A stretch of 64,000 nucleotides of DNA from Opitutaceae bacterium (GTDB lineage: Bacteria > Verrucomicrobiota > Verrucomicrobiia > Opitutales > Opitutaceae), in the NCBI GenBank assembly GCA_027490995.1, contig JAIXWY010000005.1, positions 1 through 64,000 on the forward strand. The letters are read 5' to 3'. This document shows, piece after piece, positions 1-9,567 of the stretch (the stretch's first letter is position 1; each line of letters begins with the position of its first letter). The notes below the pieces were generated by a model. That model searched no databases, was not told the DNA's origin, and was given only the letters and a program-made list of their open reading frames with translations. A program made the position numbers and the translations under genes.

Positions 1-3000
1 CCTTCGTCACCCGCTCCCACGCGTCCAACGTGTGCGTCGTGGCCACCCCGGACGCCGTCACGCTCCGGTGGAACTGGCCGTTCAGCCACACCGTGCTCGC
101 CGTCGTCGAGACTCCGGCGGTCGCAACCGTCGCCGTCCGCACCCGGTTGGTGCGGTCCACGGTCACGGTCTCGGTTTCGGTGCGCCCGGCCGCGTCGATG
201 CGGACCAACTGCGACACCTCCGTGGCGGTCAGTCCGGTCAGCCGGGTCCGGACCTCGGACGCGGTCCGTTCCGCCGTGCTGTTGAGGGTCGGCAGCACCT
301 TCGTGCGCTCGATCCGCCAGGTCTGGCCGGACTGCACCTCAAAGCGGCGCTCCGGTTTGGTCAGGCGATCGTTGGACCCGGCGGTGAGGCTCCCGTCGCT
401 GTTGACGTCGAGCCCCTCCGACACGACCTCGCTCATCGTCCCGTAGGTGATGAGCCGGTCCGGCGTCAGCGGACGCGTGTTGCCCCAGCCCGACGCCGAC
501 GACCAATGCCGCGTTCGCCGCACGCGGCCGAAGGCGTCGTAGAAGGTGTCGACGATCGCAATCGCCCCGGCATCGGTCGGATGGAGGAAGGTCGGGGAAA
601 ACGTCTGGTTCGGGCGGCCGATCCAATCGAGCCACGTGTTGTTCCAGCGGTCGCTGGAGGTGGCGGTGGGCTTGAGCTGGCGCAGCTCGAAGCCGGAGCC
701 GGCATTGATTTCGTAGTGGTGGTATTCCGGGACCGTCGCGGAGCCGGAGCGCCGCTTCAGGCGACCATCGCGGTAGGTTTCCTCGACGACGATGCGCTGG
801 CCCCCGGTGGCGACGTCGCCCGGAAGCACGGTCGTCACCTCCCGGGCCGAAGGATAGGAAAGCGTGCGCGTTCCGGCGTCGGGGTCGCTGTGAGACGTGA
901 GGCGTCCCGCCCGGTCGAAGGCCCACGTCTCGGTGATGGGGCTGGTCGAACCGAGACTCCGCGAGAGCATGCGGTGGTCGGCATCGTAGGTGAAGGACGT
1001 CGTGAGCGCGGGGCGAGCCGGGAAGGTACCCGAGGCGGCGAGACCGGCCTTGGTGGTGGAGCTGACGCGACCGTGCTGGTCGTACGTGTAGCTGACCGGG
1101 ATGCCATCGGCGTCCTTGTGCAAGGTGAGTCGGCCGTCGGTGTACGTGAACTCGTCGACGTAGCGGCCATTGTCGAGGTAGTGGTAGAGCGGCTTGCGGT
1201 CCTCGATCGCCGACAGCGAGCCCTGTGCCTTCACCCAGGACGAGCCATTGTGCACCCAGCTGGAGCGGTAGATGACGGCGCCCTGGCGGGTGCGCACCAC
1301 CTGCTCCATGGACGACTGTGACGGAACGACGTAGACCGGATTCATGGTGTAGCCGCTGACGACGTACGCGGATCCGGCGGAGGCGCTCGCGCTGCCCCGC
1401 ACGACGAGTTCCTCGATGTGGAAGTCGCCGGGATTCGGGCTGAACGAGCGCAGGGAGAGATTGAACCAGCCCTCCCGGTAGGAGCGGGATTCGCGCGTGC
1501 CATCGGGGAACGTGGTGCTGTGCACGCGGCCGGGCCAGTACTGGAACGTGTCGCCCACGGTGTCCTCGCGGTAGTACTGGGTGACCGTGGTTTCGGCGGC
1601 GGAGGAACTGCCGGGGGACCGTTCGTAGCGGGTGCGCGTCTCGGTCACGAGCGGCCGGCCGTTCACCGTGGAGTCGGCGTAGTCGATGTCGGTCTGGCCG
1701 GCGGCGATGCCATTGATGGTGGTGGCGATGCTGAACGGACGCCGGTTGGCACCGGTCCAATCGGCCTCGTAGAGATGTTCGACGACCCGGCAGTTGGCGG
1801 TCGTCGCGGCGCCCGCGCTGGTCGGGGCGTCGAGGTACGGCGTGAAGACCCGGTGCACCTGGCCGCGGGTTTCAAACGGGGCCTCGTAGTAGGTGAGCTT
1901 GGTCCAGTTGCCGTCCGGCTGGGTGATGGAGGCGAGCTTGCGGTGGCTGCCCGGCGAGGCCGGGGTGTCGTAGTACGTGTAGGTTGTGGTGAGTGCGGCG
2001 CCGGTGGGATCGAGGACGACGCTGGCCACCTCCAGAGTGCCGCCGACGACGGCGTAGCTCTTCCGTGTCTGGGACGCGACGGTCGCGCCGTCTGAGACGG
2101 TGACCTCCTCGATGCTGTTGCCGGAGGGGTAGGCGTAGGTGATCAGGCGCCGGGGCGTGGAACCGGACTGGGTCCAGTCGGTCACGGTCCACGTCGTGGT
2201 GGTGGTCTTGGACAGTTCAGTGACCTCGCTGCGAGCCCCGCGGGTGCGGGTGATGCGGAGGACATCGGTGGACGGCCGCTCCACGCGGTAGGTCATGAAC
2301 GGGCTACCGCTGAGCAAGTAGACCCCGTTGCTGAGCGTGCCGACCTGTGCGGGCCGGTAGAGTCGGATTTCGTAGGAACTGCCGAGATTCTGGATGTCGG
2401 CGAGCCCATCTGGTGCGAGCACCTGGCGGAGGACGCCGCCGGCGGCGAAGCGCACGTCGACCTCGGCGCTCGGGAATTCGTAGTAGAGACTGGCGACGGA
2501 GGAGGCGCCGGCGACGGTCGGCTCGCGCAGTTCGATCGCGCCCGCGCCTTGCGCGTTGCGCAGGTAGCCCATGCTCACCTGCCAGAGCACCCGGACCGGT
2601 CGCACCGAGCCGGCCTCGCCGAAGAGCCCCCGGGCCTCGCTGCCGTTCGGCACGACCCGGAGCCGGTAGATCCGGTTGGCTGCGGTGCCCTCGTGTACGA
2701 TGAGACGATCGACATCGTCGACCAGCAGTTGGTAGCCGTGGGGCACGATGTAGGCCCACTTCACCTGGGCGACATTGGCGACGGCAGTGGTGAGCAAGTA
2801 TTCCTTGCCCGGTTTGAGGTCGAGATCGACGCGGCTGGCCGACTGCCAGGCAACGCTGCCGGCGATGCCGGCGTGCAGGTACGTGGGGGCGCCGGTGGAG
2901 GCGTAGATGCTCGCCACGGCGGTGGACTGCGGCAGGTAGGTCGCCGTGATGCCGACGGGTACGGTGATCGGACTGTCGAGGCTCTGGCCCCGCAGCGTGA

Positions 3001-3061
3001 GACCGGCGAGGCTGAGCAGACCGAGGCAGAGGAGGCGGGACAGGAAGGAAGCGGGATGCAT
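1..3061 (-). CDS. Secreted YD/RHS-repeat protein, C-terminus beyond window
   Basis: The minus strand is open without a stop from an ATG at 3061 to base 1, giving at least 1020 residues; the gene continues past the left edge. The N-terminus (MHPASFLSRLLCLGLLSLAG...) is a signal peptide ending near LRGQS. After about 300 residues of beta-rich sequence come Tyr-Asp repeat units typical of RHS/YD proteins, such as SYTYDQHGRVSS, FTYDADHRMLS and WAFDRAGRLTSHSDPDAGTR (roughly residues 640-740). RHS proteins are large surface or secreted shells that often carry a variable C-terminal toxin; that end is not visible here. Only 17 bp separate it from the upstream exported protein, so the two are probably one operon. 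Family is clear; the role (toxin, adhesin, wall protein) is open. Confidence 0.85.
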   Translation of the reverse strand, partial: MHPASFLSRLLCLGLLSLAGLTLRGQSLDSPITVPVGITATYLPQSTAVASIYASTGAPTYLHAGIAGSVAWQSASRVDLDLKPGKEYLLTTAVANVAQVKWAYIVPHGYQLLVDDVDRLIVHEGTAANRIYRLRVVPNGSEARGLFGEAGSVRPVRVLWQVSMGYLRNAQGAGAIELREPTVAGASSVASLYYEFPSAEVDVRFAAGGVLRQVLAPDGLADIQNLGSSYEIRLYRPAQVGTLSNGVYLLSGSPFMTYRVERPSTDVLRITRTRGARSEVTELSKTTTTTWTVTDWTQSGSTPRRLITYAYPSGNSIEEVTVSDGATVASQTRKSYAVVGGTLEVASVVLDPTGAALTTTYTYYDTPASPGSHRKLASITQPDGNWTKLTYYEAPFETRGQVHRVFTPYLDAPTSAGAATTANCRVVEHLYEADWTGANRRPFSIATTINGIAAGQTDIDYADSTVNGRPLVTETRTRYERSPGSSSAAETTVTQYYREDTVGDTFQYWPGRVHSTTFPDGTRESRSYREGWFNLSLRSFSPNPGDFHIEELVVRGSASASAGSAYVVSGYTMNPVYVVPSQSSMEQVVRTRQGAVIYRSSWVHNGSSWVKAQGSLSAIEDRKPLYHYLDNGRYVDEFTYTDGRLTLHKDADGIPVSYTYDQHGRVSSTTKAGLAASGTFPARPALTTSFTYDADHRMLSRSLGSTSPITETWAFDRAGRLTSHSDPDAGTRTLSYPSAREVTTVLPGDVATGGQRIVVEETYRDGRLKRRSGSATVPEYHHYEINAGSGFELRQLKPTATSSDRWNNTWLDWIGRPNQTFSPTFLHPTDAGAIAIVDTFYDAFGRVRRTRHWSSASGWGNTRPLTPDRLITYGTMSEVVSEGLDVNSDGSLTAGSNDRLTKPERRFEVQSGQTWRIERTKVLPTLNSTAERTASEVRTRLTGLTATEVSQLVRIDAAGRTETETVTVDRTNRVRTATVATAGVSTTASTVWLNGQFHRSVTASGVATTHTLDAWERVTK

Positions 3062-3078
3062 CGTGGGATCCTCCGGGC

Positions 3079-3696
3079 TTACGGTTGGGTGGACGGGCTC
3101 GGCCGGTAGGCGCGCGTGAGCGGATCACGGGCGAGTTCCTCGCTGCGGATCCGGCGCAGCCGGGCCCGCTCCTCGATCAATTTCAACGCGCGCGTCGCCT
3201 GAGCGTCGCCCGGAGACTCCGTGAGGACCCCCTGCCAGGCCTCGGCGGCGTCCTCGGGGCGCCCGAGGGCGCGTTCCAGCAGCAAGGCACGGAGCCGGTG
3301 ACCGGACGTGCGCTCGGAGCGCCGCGACCACCCCGTGATCTGCTTGGGCCCGAGCCGCCGGAGCGCCTCGTTCGCGGCGAGGGACGCGGTCGCGGAATCG
3401 CTCCGGTTCAGCGCGGTGAGCGCCGCCGAGCCCAACTCCTCGGCCACGACCGCCTCGGCGGCGCCACCGGCCTCCACCGGCCGGGACCGGATCTTCCCGA
3501 GGGCCACTCCCACCTCGCCGCGCTGCAGCGCGTCGTAGATCGCGGCTTGGTCCTGCCGCTTTTGCTCGGCCGCCCGTGCGGCGGAAGCGACGGCGGCGGC
3601 CGCGACCTCCCCGCCGGGCGCGAAGTCGGGAGGAGCGCTGCGCAGCGAGACGCTGGCGGCGAGCACGAGTACGAAGTGCGGGAACGTCGGTTTCAT
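3079..3696 (-). CDS. Small exported protein upstream of the RHS gene
   Basis: 205 residues from the ATG at 3696; a TTG further upstream (3744) is possible but would bury the hydrophobic start. MKPTFPHFVLVLAASVSLRSA looks like a signal peptide. The rest is Ala/Glu/Arg-rich and helical, with a pattern reminiscent of tetratricopeptide-like helices (EALRRLGPKQITGW, LERALGRPEDAAEAWQGVL), but I recognise no named family. It ends 17 bp before the RHS gene on the same strand, so it may help export or assembly of that product; this is inference from position only. Confidence 0.6.
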   Translation of the reverse strand: MKPTFPHFVLVLAASVSLRSAPPDFAPGGEVAAAAVASAARAAEQKRQDQAAIYDALQRGEVGVALGKIRSRPVEAGGAAEAVVAEELGSAALTALNRSDSATASLAANEALRRLGPKQITGWSRRSERTSGHRLRALLLERALGRPEDAAEAWQGVLTESPGDAQATRALKLIEERARLRRIRSEELARDPLTRAYRPSPSTQP

Positions 3697-3772
3697 GAAT
3701 CGGGGGAGGGGTCGGATGAGTGGGAACGCGGTTGAACGCGCCAACTTTTCCCCGATTTTCGCCGCCCAAAAC

Positions 3773-3810
3773 AGCCTCCAGATGTCGTAAATTTACGACA
3801 TCTGGAGGCT
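3773..3810. promoter_or_regulatory. 38-bp perfect palindrome upstream of the RHS operon
   Basis: Bases 3773-3791 are the exact reverse complement of 3792-3810, with no spacer: 19 bp per arm, core GTCGTAAATTTACGAC. The centre lies about 95 bp upstream of the ATG at 3696. It has no T-run after it, which argues against a plain terminator. A dyad operator for a dimeric or tetrameric repressor is the simplest reading; a cruciform or site for a recombinase is possible. The regulator is not identifiable from the window. Confidence 0.6.
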
Positions 3811-3900
3811 TGACACCCACCCGGTGAACCCTCGTTTCCCTCGGAGAAACGCGTCCACCCGCACCAAATTTCTGGTGTAAGTGCTTGAAAAAAACGCCGC

Positions 3901-3933
3901 AAAAAAAACGCCGACCCGGAGGTCGGCGTTTTT
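3901..3933 (-). terminator. Rho-independent terminator after rpsI
   Basis: An 8-bp GC stem (3909-3916 with 3921-3928) around a 4-base loop CGGA is flanked by an A-run on the left and a T-run on the right. It lies 22 bp downstream of the rpsI stop on the minus strand. The symmetric A/T flanks would let it work in both directions. Confidence 0.9.
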
Positions 3934-3954
3934 GAAAGAGGATCGCGAAGCGGA

Positions 3955-4356
3955 TTAGCGCTTCGAGAACTGGAAGCGCTTGCGAGCGCCGGGCTGGCCG
4001 GGCTTCTTACGTTCCTTCTCACGCGGATCGCGCGTGATGTGGCCGGCCTTCTTGAGCGGCGAGCGCAGCTCCGGATTCATCTTCTGGAGGGCGCGGGCGA
4101 TGCCGTGAGCGGTCGCGCCAGCCTGGCCGGCGACGCCGCCACCCGCGACATTGACGGTCACGTCGATCTTCTCGCGAAGATCAACCGTCAGGAGGGGGGC
4201 ATACGCCTGCTTGGCGAAGTTCTCGTGGGAGAAGTAGTCCTCGAACTCGCGCCCATTGGCGACGAGCTTGCCGGAACCCTCGACGATACGCACGCGCGCC
4301 GTCGCGGTCTTGCGGCGGCCGGTGGCGGTGAAAACGTTGGTGGCGGTCGCGCTCAT
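3955..4356 (-). CDS. rpsI: 30S ribosomal protein S9
   Basis: 133 residues from the ATG at 4356. S9 hallmarks are present: [13 protein letters not shown] near the N-terminus, the [19 protein letters not shown] glycine-rich core, and the C-terminal tail ending KRFQFSKR, which reaches the ribosomal P-site tRNA in known structures. The length is normal for the family. It follows rplM with 8 bp between stop and start, the standard rplM-rpsI operon, and is followed by a strong terminator. Confidence 0.98.
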   Translation of the reverse strand: MSATATNVFTATGRRKTATARVRIVEGSGKLVANGREFEDYFSHENFAKQAYAPLLTVDLREKIDVTVNVAGGGVAGQAGATAHGIARALQKMNPELRSPLKKAGHITRDPREKERKKPGQPGARKRFQFSKR

Positions 4357-4364
4357 GGTCGGAA

Positions 4365-4796
4365 TCAAACGGAAATCTTGATCGGGTTCTGGGCCGCGTG
4401 CGTGTGCTCCGGGCCGGCGAAAACGCGCAGCTTGGTGAGCATCTTGGCCGCGATGCGGTTCTTCGGGAGCATACCCTTGACGGCGTGCTTCACGATGAAG
4501 GGGGCGTTGCGCTCGCGCTGCTGCGGCATGGAGCGGAAGCTCTCACCACCGACGAAGCCCGAGAAGAACATGTACTCGTTCTGCTCTTCCTTGCGACCCG
4601 TCAGCGCCACCTTGCTGGCGTTGATGATCACGACGTAGTCGCCCGTATCGACGGAAGGGGTATAGGAGGCCTTGGTCCGACCACGAATCAGATTCGCGGC
4701 CTTCACGGCGAGACGGCCCAGCACCGCACCTTCGGCATCGATCAGATACCACTTGGGTTGGGGCAGGGTCTCGTTTTTGGCGAGGAACGTTTTCAT
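4365..4796 (-). CDS. rplM: 50S ribosomal protein L13
   Basis: 143 residues from ATG 4796 ([10 protein letters not shown]). The family signatures [36 protein letters not shown] and the segment [16 protein letters not shown] are all present; length is normal. First gene of the rplM-rpsI operon. An early-binding large-subunit protein; L13 regulates its own operon in some bacteria, but no such leader is evident in the 140 bp upstream, which also carry the terminator of the preceding gene. Confidence 0.98.
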   Translation of the reverse strand: MKTFLAKNETLPQPKWYLIDAEGAVLGRLAVKAANLIRGRTKASYTPSVDTGDYVVIINASKVALTGRKEEQNEYMFFSGFVGGESFRSMPQQRERNAPFIVKHAVKGMLPKNRIAAKMLTKLRVFAGPEHTHAAQNPIKISV

Positions 4797-4865
4797 GCGA
4801 AAAGAGGTCAAGAGCTAGGGTTGTCCGAGGGAGTGTCAACTGCATTTCCCAGCCAGAAAAGAGAC

Positions 4866-4906
4866 CCGCCCGGTCTCCACGGCCAAGACCGCGAAAAACC
4901 GGGCGG
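4866..4906 (-). terminator. Probable terminator after the Gcw_chp gene
   Basis: A two-tier inverted repeat: outer arms 4866-4874 and 4898-4906 (9 bp), inner arms 4872-4876 and 4886-4890 as an alternative fold. On the minus strand it is followed by a T-rich stretch (GTCTCTTTTCT). It sits about 30 bp past the stop of the 4939-5625 gene. Confidence 0.55.
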
Positions 4907-4938
4907 ATGAAAACTTAAGGCTAAAGAGTGGCTTTAAC

Positions 4939-5625
4939 TCAGAAACCCACGGTCACTCCGGCGGTGAACCAGACGTGGTCATCGGCGGAATCCATGCTAT
5001 TGGATGCATACTGCACACCCACCGCTGCGGTTGCCTTCTCCGAGAGCTTGAACGGCAGGTTCACGCCCAGACCCCAATAGGTGTAGTCGTCACCGACATC
5101 CGGGGAGACATTGCCCAAGGTGGCCGAGAAGTCGAGCGAGGTGCCGGCTGACTCCATGGGAACGCTGTAGCCGACCGCGCCCTGCAGCGTGAAGGCCTTC
5201 AGGGTCGTGTCGTAGTACGCGTAAAGCCCAGGCGAGAAGCCCGAAACGCTACCCGTCAGGCCAATGTAGCCCTCAAAGGTATTCGAGTCGTACACCGAGG
5301 TGTCCGCCTCGGGGTAGTAGTAGAGGGTCCCGCCGAAATCGAGCTTCACGACGTCGCTCAGGGGCAGCGAGTAACCGGCGTAGAAATCGATCTCGTTATC
5401 GAGGTTGTCCGTGATCGGCTGGTTGGTCCAGACGCCCGCATAAAAGTTCCCCGAGGTGAGCTCGACGGAAGGCTGCAAGGATTCCTTGGCGTACTGCACG
5501 CCGCGGAAGACATACTTACTCGCGTAAGGAAAATCGACCGTCACGGAATACGACGGCGCCGCTTCGGCGCCCCGCAGTCCGAGCGCGGAAGCAAACAGGC
5601 AAAGGAGGAGGGTGGCTTTTTTCAT
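4939..5625 (-). CDS. Gcw_chp-family outer-membrane protein
   Basis: 228 residues from ATG 5625 (MKKATLLLCLFASALGLRGAEA), a clear signal peptide; the reading frame stays open further upstream but that part looks non-coding. The mature start SVTVDFPYASKYVFRGVQYA matches the Gcw_chp/TIGR02001 signature (Y-V-x-R-G near the start of an amphipathic barrel). Alternating aromatic beta-strands and a terminal Phe (TAGVTVGF) fit an outer-membrane beta-barrel. Function of the family is unknown; some members are called TorF porin-like. Divergent from the DUF423 gene with 159 bp between. Confidence 0.8.
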   Translation of the reverse strand: MKKATLLLCLFASALGLRGAEAAPSYSVTVDFPYASKYVFRGVQYAKESLQPSVELTSGNFYAGVWTNQPITDNLDNEIDFYAGYSLPLSDVVKLDFGGTLYYYPEADTSVYDSNTFEGYIGLTGSVSGFSPGLYAYYDTTLKAFTLQGAVGYSVPMESAGTSLDFSATLGNVSPDVGDDYTYWGLGVNLPFKLSEKATAAVGVQYASNSMDSADDHVWFTAGVTVGF

Positions 5626-5784
5626 GGTGTAGGTTTCAGTTTGAGGAAGACCCGAGGGTCCAGAACGACCTCTCTCCACCCGAAACCGGCATGAAGCCTG
5701 TCCCAGCAGAGAGCGGCCGGTCGGAGACCAGACGTGTCCACAAAGGTTCCAAAAGCAGAACGCGGGCCACACTTCCTCTTTGCC

Positions 5785-6165
5785 ATGAAAAAATTTGCTC
5801 TTTTTGCCGCCGCGGCCGGTTTCACCGCCGTCGCCTTGGGCGCGTTTGGCGCCCATGCCTTGAAGCCCACCCTGCTGGCCCGGGGATCCTTGGAGACGTG
5901 GCACACCGCCTCACTCTACCATCTCGTGCACGCGGTCGCGTTGCTCGGGGTCGCCTTGGCCACGCTCAGTGGCGTCGCTCCGGGTCGGGCGCTCGCGCGA
6001 GCCGGCACCTGCTGGCTCGCCGGGACCGTGCTGTTCTCAGGTTCCCTCTATGTGCTGGCCTTGGGTGGTCCTCGCTGGCTCGGGCCCATCACTCCAGTTG
6101 GCGGGGTGCTGCTGATCGCGGGCTGGATTCTCGTCGCGTTCGCCGGCCGCCGTTCGCCAGCCTAA
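5785..6165 (+). CDS. DUF423 family inner-membrane protein
   Basis: 126 residues from ATG 5785 (MKKFALFAAAAGF). The family hallmark LGAFGAHALKP is present, followed by about four hydrophobic helices and the typical WHTASLYHLVHAVALLG. Homologues (YgdD of E. coli) are small four-helix inner-membrane proteins of unknown function. It lies 20 bp before the nucleotidyltransferase gene on the same strand, so the two may be co-transcribed. Confidence 0.85.
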   Translation: MKKFALFAAAAGFTAVALGAFGAHALKPTLLARGSLETWHTASLYHLVHAVALLGVALATLSGVAPGRALARAGTCWLAGTVLFSGSLYVLALGGPRWLGPITPVGGVLLIAGWILVAFAGRRSPA

Positions 6166-6185
6166 GGTCCACGCGTCGTTCATCC

Positions 6186-7709
6186 ATGCAGCTCCCCGAT
6201 TCCCTCCACGAAGCTCTCCTCGCGCTGCGGCCCATTGGCCGGCCGCGCTTGGTAGGCGGCTGCGTGCGAGACTGGCTCATGGGGACCACGTCCAAGGATT
6301 TCGACGTGGAGGTCGGGGGCACCGACTTCCCCAGCCTCCATCAGGCCCTCGCCCCGCTCGGAGCCACCGATGTCGTCGGGCGGAGTTTCGGGGTGATCAA
6401 GGTGCGGACGCGCGACGGCCGGGAGTACGACTTCAGCCTGCCGCGCCGCGAATCCAAGACCGGCGCCGGCCACCGCGGCTTCGCCGTCGCTCCAGATCCG
6501 TCGCTCAGCGACGCCGACGCCGCCGCCCGGCGCGACTTCACGGTCAACGCCATCGCGTGGGATCCGTTCACCGAGAGTCTGATCGATCCGCTCAACGGCG
6601 TCGCCGATCTCAAGGCCCGCGTGCTGCGCCATGCCAGCCCGGCGTTCATCGAGGATCCACTCCGGGTGCTGCGGGGCATGCAGTTCGCCGCCCGTTTCGA
6701 CCTGACGCTCGCCCCGGAGACCGCCGCGCTCTGCCGGTCGATCGTCGACACCTACGCGGAGCTCCCCGTGGAACGGGTCTGGCACGAGTGGGACAAATGG
6801 GCCACGCAGTCCGTCCGTCCTTCCCGGGGCCTTGTGGTGCTCGAGCAAACCGGCTGGCTGCGCCACTTCCCGGAAATCGCCGCGCTCCGCGGCTGCCTCC
6901 AGGAACCCGAATGGCACCCCGAGGGCGACGCCTTCGAACACACGGGCCTGTGCTGCGACGCGCTCGCGCGGCTCAAGCCGTGGCAGGACTCCGACGCGGC
7001 CCGCCGCCGGTTCCTGCTGCTCGCCGTCCTCGCCCACGACTTCGGCAAGCCGTCCACCACGGTCCGCGCGATGAAGCGCGACGTGCTACGCTGGATCAGC
7101 CCGGGCCACGAGGCCGCCGGGGGGCCGCTGACGGAAACGTTCCTCACCCGGATCGGTGCACCGCTCGATCTCGTCACGTTCGTCCGTCCCCTCGTCGTTG
7201 ACCACCTCGTCCACCACAGCGGCCACCGCAGCGAGTACAGCGACACGCAGGTCCGACGCCTCGCGCGCCGTCTGGCGCCAGCGACGATCGATGATCTCGC
7301 ATTGGTGATGACGGCTGACTCGCTGGGGCGTCCACCGCTGTCGTCGCCGGAGACAATCAACCTGATCGAGAAGATGCGCGCCAAGTCGCGCCAGCTCGAC
7401 CTCGCCGCCAAGGCGCCGCAACCGCTGCTGAAGGGCCGCCATCTCCTCGAACTCGGCCAAACCGCCGGCCCGCACTTCAAGGCCCTGCTCGATCTCGCCT
7501 TCGAAGCGCAGCTCGATGGGATGTTCCGCGACGAGGCCGGCGCCGTGGCGTGGGCCCGCAGCGAACTGCGCCGCGCCACCGGCGCCGCCGCCCGGGCGAG
7601 CGCCGCCGTCACCCCGGCACCTCCGATCGCCACGCCCACTGCCACCTCGGGCATGCCCGCGCCATACCCCCCCACACCGCACACCCTTTCGCCGCCCCCT
7701 TCCTCCTAA
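6186..7709 (+). CDS. cca: CCA tRNA nucleotidyltransferase / poly(A) polymerase family with HD domain
   Basis: 507 residues from ATG 6186. The class II nucleotidyltransferase head is clear: [12 protein letters not shown] (about 22-33) and the metal-binding DFD at 38-40, then [13 protein letters not shown] and [12 protein letters not shown] for RNA binding. An HD phosphohydrolase domain follows ([14 protein letters not shown], then [13 protein letters not shown] with His284-Asp285). The last 50 residues are Ala/Pro/Thr-rich and probably unstructured. The enzyme adds or repairs the CCA end of tRNAs; from sequence alone poly(A) polymerase activity cannot be excluded. Confidence 0.88.
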   Translation: MQLPDSLHEALLALRPIGRPRLVGGCVRDWLMGTTSKDFDVEVGGTDFPSLHQALAPLGATDVVGRSFGVIKVRTRDGREYDFSLPRRESKTGAGHRGFAVAPDPSLSDADAAARRDFTVNAIAWDPFTESLIDPLNGVADLKARVLRHASPAFIEDPLRVLRGMQFAARFDLTLAPETAALCRSIVDTYAELPVERVWHEWDKWATQSVRPSRGLVVLEQTGWLRHFPEIAALRGCLQEPEWHPEGDAFEHTGLCCDALARLKPWQDSDAARRRFLLLAVLAHDFGKPSTTVRAMKRDVLRWISPGHEAAGGPLTETFLTRIGAPLDLVTFVRPLVVDHLVHHSGHRSEYSDTQVRRLARRLAPATIDDLALVMTADSLGRPPLSSPETINLIEKMRAKSRQLDLAAKAPQPLLKGRHLLELGQTAGPHFKALLDLAFEAQLDGMFRDEAGAVAWARSELRRATGAAARASAAVTPAPPIATPTATSGMPAPYPPTPHTLSPPPSS

Positions 7710-7773
7710 CGCCTTCGTGCTCGGGCCCACTCAGTCCCCACCGCTTCCGCGCCGCTTCTTTTCCTTCTTCTCC

Positions 7774-8721
7774 ATGCCCTCCCAACTCGACCAACTGAAG
7801 CAGTTCACCCAGGTCGTCGCCGACACCGGCGACTTCGCGTCCATGCGGCAGTTTGCCCCTAAAGACGCGACGACCAACCCGTCGCTCATCCTCAAGGCCG
7901 CCGCGATGCCCGAGTACGGCTACCTCGTCGATCAAGCCCTGCGCGACGCCGGCCCCGCCACGCCGGTGGGCCAGGTGATCGATTCGCTGCTCGTGCTCTT
8001 CGGCCTGGAAATCCTCAAAATCGTCCCGGGCCGCGTCTCCACGGAGGTCGATGCCCGCCTGTCCTTTGATCGCGACGGCACGGTCGCCAAGGCCCGCGAA
8101 ATCATCGCGCGCTACGCGGCCGCCGGGATTCCGCGCGAGCGCGTCCTGATCAAGATCGCCTCCACTTGGGAAGGCATCCGCGCCGCCGAGGTCCTCGAAC
8201 GCGAAGGTATCCGCTGCAATCTTACGCTGCTCTTCTCCCTGCCTCAGGCGGTCGCCTGCGCCGAGGCGGGCGTGCGGCTGATTTCGCCGTTCGTCGGCCG
8301 CATCCTCGATTGGCACAAGCGCAACGCCGGCCGCGACTTCGCCCCGGTGGAGGATCCGGGCGTGCGCTCGGTGGCCTCGATCTACGCGTACTACAAACAG
8401 TACGGCTACGCGACCGAAGTCATGGGCGCCTCCTTCCGCAACAAGGGAGAAATCCTCGAACTCGCCGGCTGCGACCTGCTCACCATCGCCCCGCCGCTGC
8501 TCGCCGAACTCGCGGCCAGCGACGAGCCGATCACGCGCAAGCTTTCACCCGAGCACGCCGCGAAGGACGCGCCCTCCCGCCGCTCCTACGACGAAAAAGC
8601 GTTCCGCTTCGCGCTCAACGAGGACGCGATGGCGACCGAGAAAACCGCCGAGGGCATCCGGCTGTTCTCGGCCGACATCGTGAAGTTGGAGACCTTCCTC
8701 GAGCAACGCCGCCGGGGCTGA
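7774..8721 (+). CDS. tal: Transaldolase
   Basis: 315 residues from ATG 7774, the usual size of TalB-type enzymes (E. coli 317). The N-terminal [13 protein letters not shown], the Schiff-base lysine in [10 protein letters not shown] (Lys127) and [12 protein letters not shown] are all present. It moves a dihydroxyacetone unit between sedoheptulose 7-phosphate and glyceraldehyde 3-phosphate in the non-oxidative pentose phosphate pathway. It starts 64 bp after the nucleotidyltransferase gene on the same strand. Confidence 0.96.
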   Translation: MPSQLDQLKQFTQVVADTGDFASMRQFAPKDATTNPSLILKAAAMPEYGYLVDQALRDAGPATPVGQVIDSLLVLFGLEILKIVPGRVSTEVDARLSFDRDGTVAKAREIIARYAAAGIPRERVLIKIASTWEGIRAAEVLEREGIRCNLTLLFSLPQAVACAEAGVRLISPFVGRILDWHKRNAGRDFAPVEDPGVRSVASIYAYYKQYGYATEVMGASFRNKGEILELAGCDLLTIAPPLLAELAASDEPITRKLSPEHAAKDAPSRRSYDEKAFRFALNEDAMATEKTAEGIRLFSADIVKLETFLEQRRRG

Positions 8722-8753
8722 GCGCCGACTCACCCCGCACGCCGCGGCCTGGC

Positions 8754-9284
8754 TCAGCGGTCCGCCTGCACCGGGCGGACCGCGTCCAGCGTGAGCTGGC
8801 CGCCCTCCACCGCGAACGCCGCCGGGCCCACCGCCAGTTCGCCATCCGTCAGGATACGCGCCCGCAAGCCACCCCGACCCTTCAGCCACGCCTCGGCTCC
8901 CGAGCCCACGGCCTGATCCATCCAATAGCAGGGCGTGGATTCCGCGGTGCCTTCGAACGTGACTCCCCCCAAGGAAAACCGCGCGCCAATCAGCGCCGAC
9001 AGATCGAGGCCCTCGACGACCACATTGCGCCGCACCGCCCCCGGGCTCACGCCCGAGACGCCGAGTGCCGCGCAGAGTCCGTTCCAAGCGGCGAAGTCAA
9101 AGAACGTGATCTGCCCGCGGTAGTCTTCCTTGTAATCGAAAAAACGATCGCCCTCGATCCCGCGCCCGGCCCGACACCGAACCCGCTCCACCGAAAGGGT
9201 CGCATGGCTCCCCGCCGGACGGCCATGATGACCAAAGTAGTTGTGGCCGGGGGAAATGAAAAGGTGGCGGACGTGAACCGGCAT
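8754..9284 (-). CDS. MOSC-domain protein
   Basis: 176 residues from ATG 9284. The sequence carries a MOSC core: GIEGDRFF, RRNVVVEGLDL, a conserved Cys in ESTPCYWMDQAVG, and LKGRGGLRARILTDGEL near the end. MOSC domains occur at the C-terminus of molybdenum-cofactor sulfurases and in small stand-alone proteins that handle Moco sulfur; no Moco gene is nearby to narrow this. It converges on tal with 32 bp between stops. Confidence 0.85.
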   Translation of the reverse strand: MPVHVRHLFISPGHNYFGHHGRPAGSHATLSVERVRCRAGRGIEGDRFFDYKEDYRGQITFFDFAAWNGLCAALGVSGVSPGAVRRNVVVEGLDLSALIGARFSLGGVTFEGTAESTPCYWMDQAVGSGAEAWLKGRGGLRARILTDGELAVGPAAFAVEGGQLTLDAVRPVQADR

Positions 9285-9567
9285 GATGGCGACGCGCTGA
9301 GTTCACGCGGCGACCCACGGAAACGCAATCCCACTCCGCGCCGCGGCCCAAGGCCGCACTCGGACCCCGCACCCGCCGAGCTCGGTGCGACGACCGTCGG
9401 GCGCGGAATGTCCAGCCAGCGCGGTCGCTTATCCGCTTCAGTTCAGCGCCGCGACGCGTTGCGTTGCACGGCACTGCACGGCACTGCGCGGCGCGGCGTC
9501 GGTCCTTCCGAGAAGACACGGCTGCTTTTTTCTTTCCAGCGCCTCCCCGCACGGTTCGCTCTCCATC

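Noticed and set aside
32-1321. Long open frame on the plus strand (about 430 codons) and another on the minus strand (339-1760)
   Set aside because: Both are shadows of the RHS gene, which is open over the whole 1-3061 on the minus strand and shows real YD repeats. The shadow translations are Arg/Gly/His-rich and match no family.
3810-3815. TTGACA as a plus-strand -35 box beside the 38-bp palindrome
   Set aside because: No -10-like sequence lies 16-18 bp downstream, and no plus-strand gene follows; the region leads into the 3' end of rpsI.
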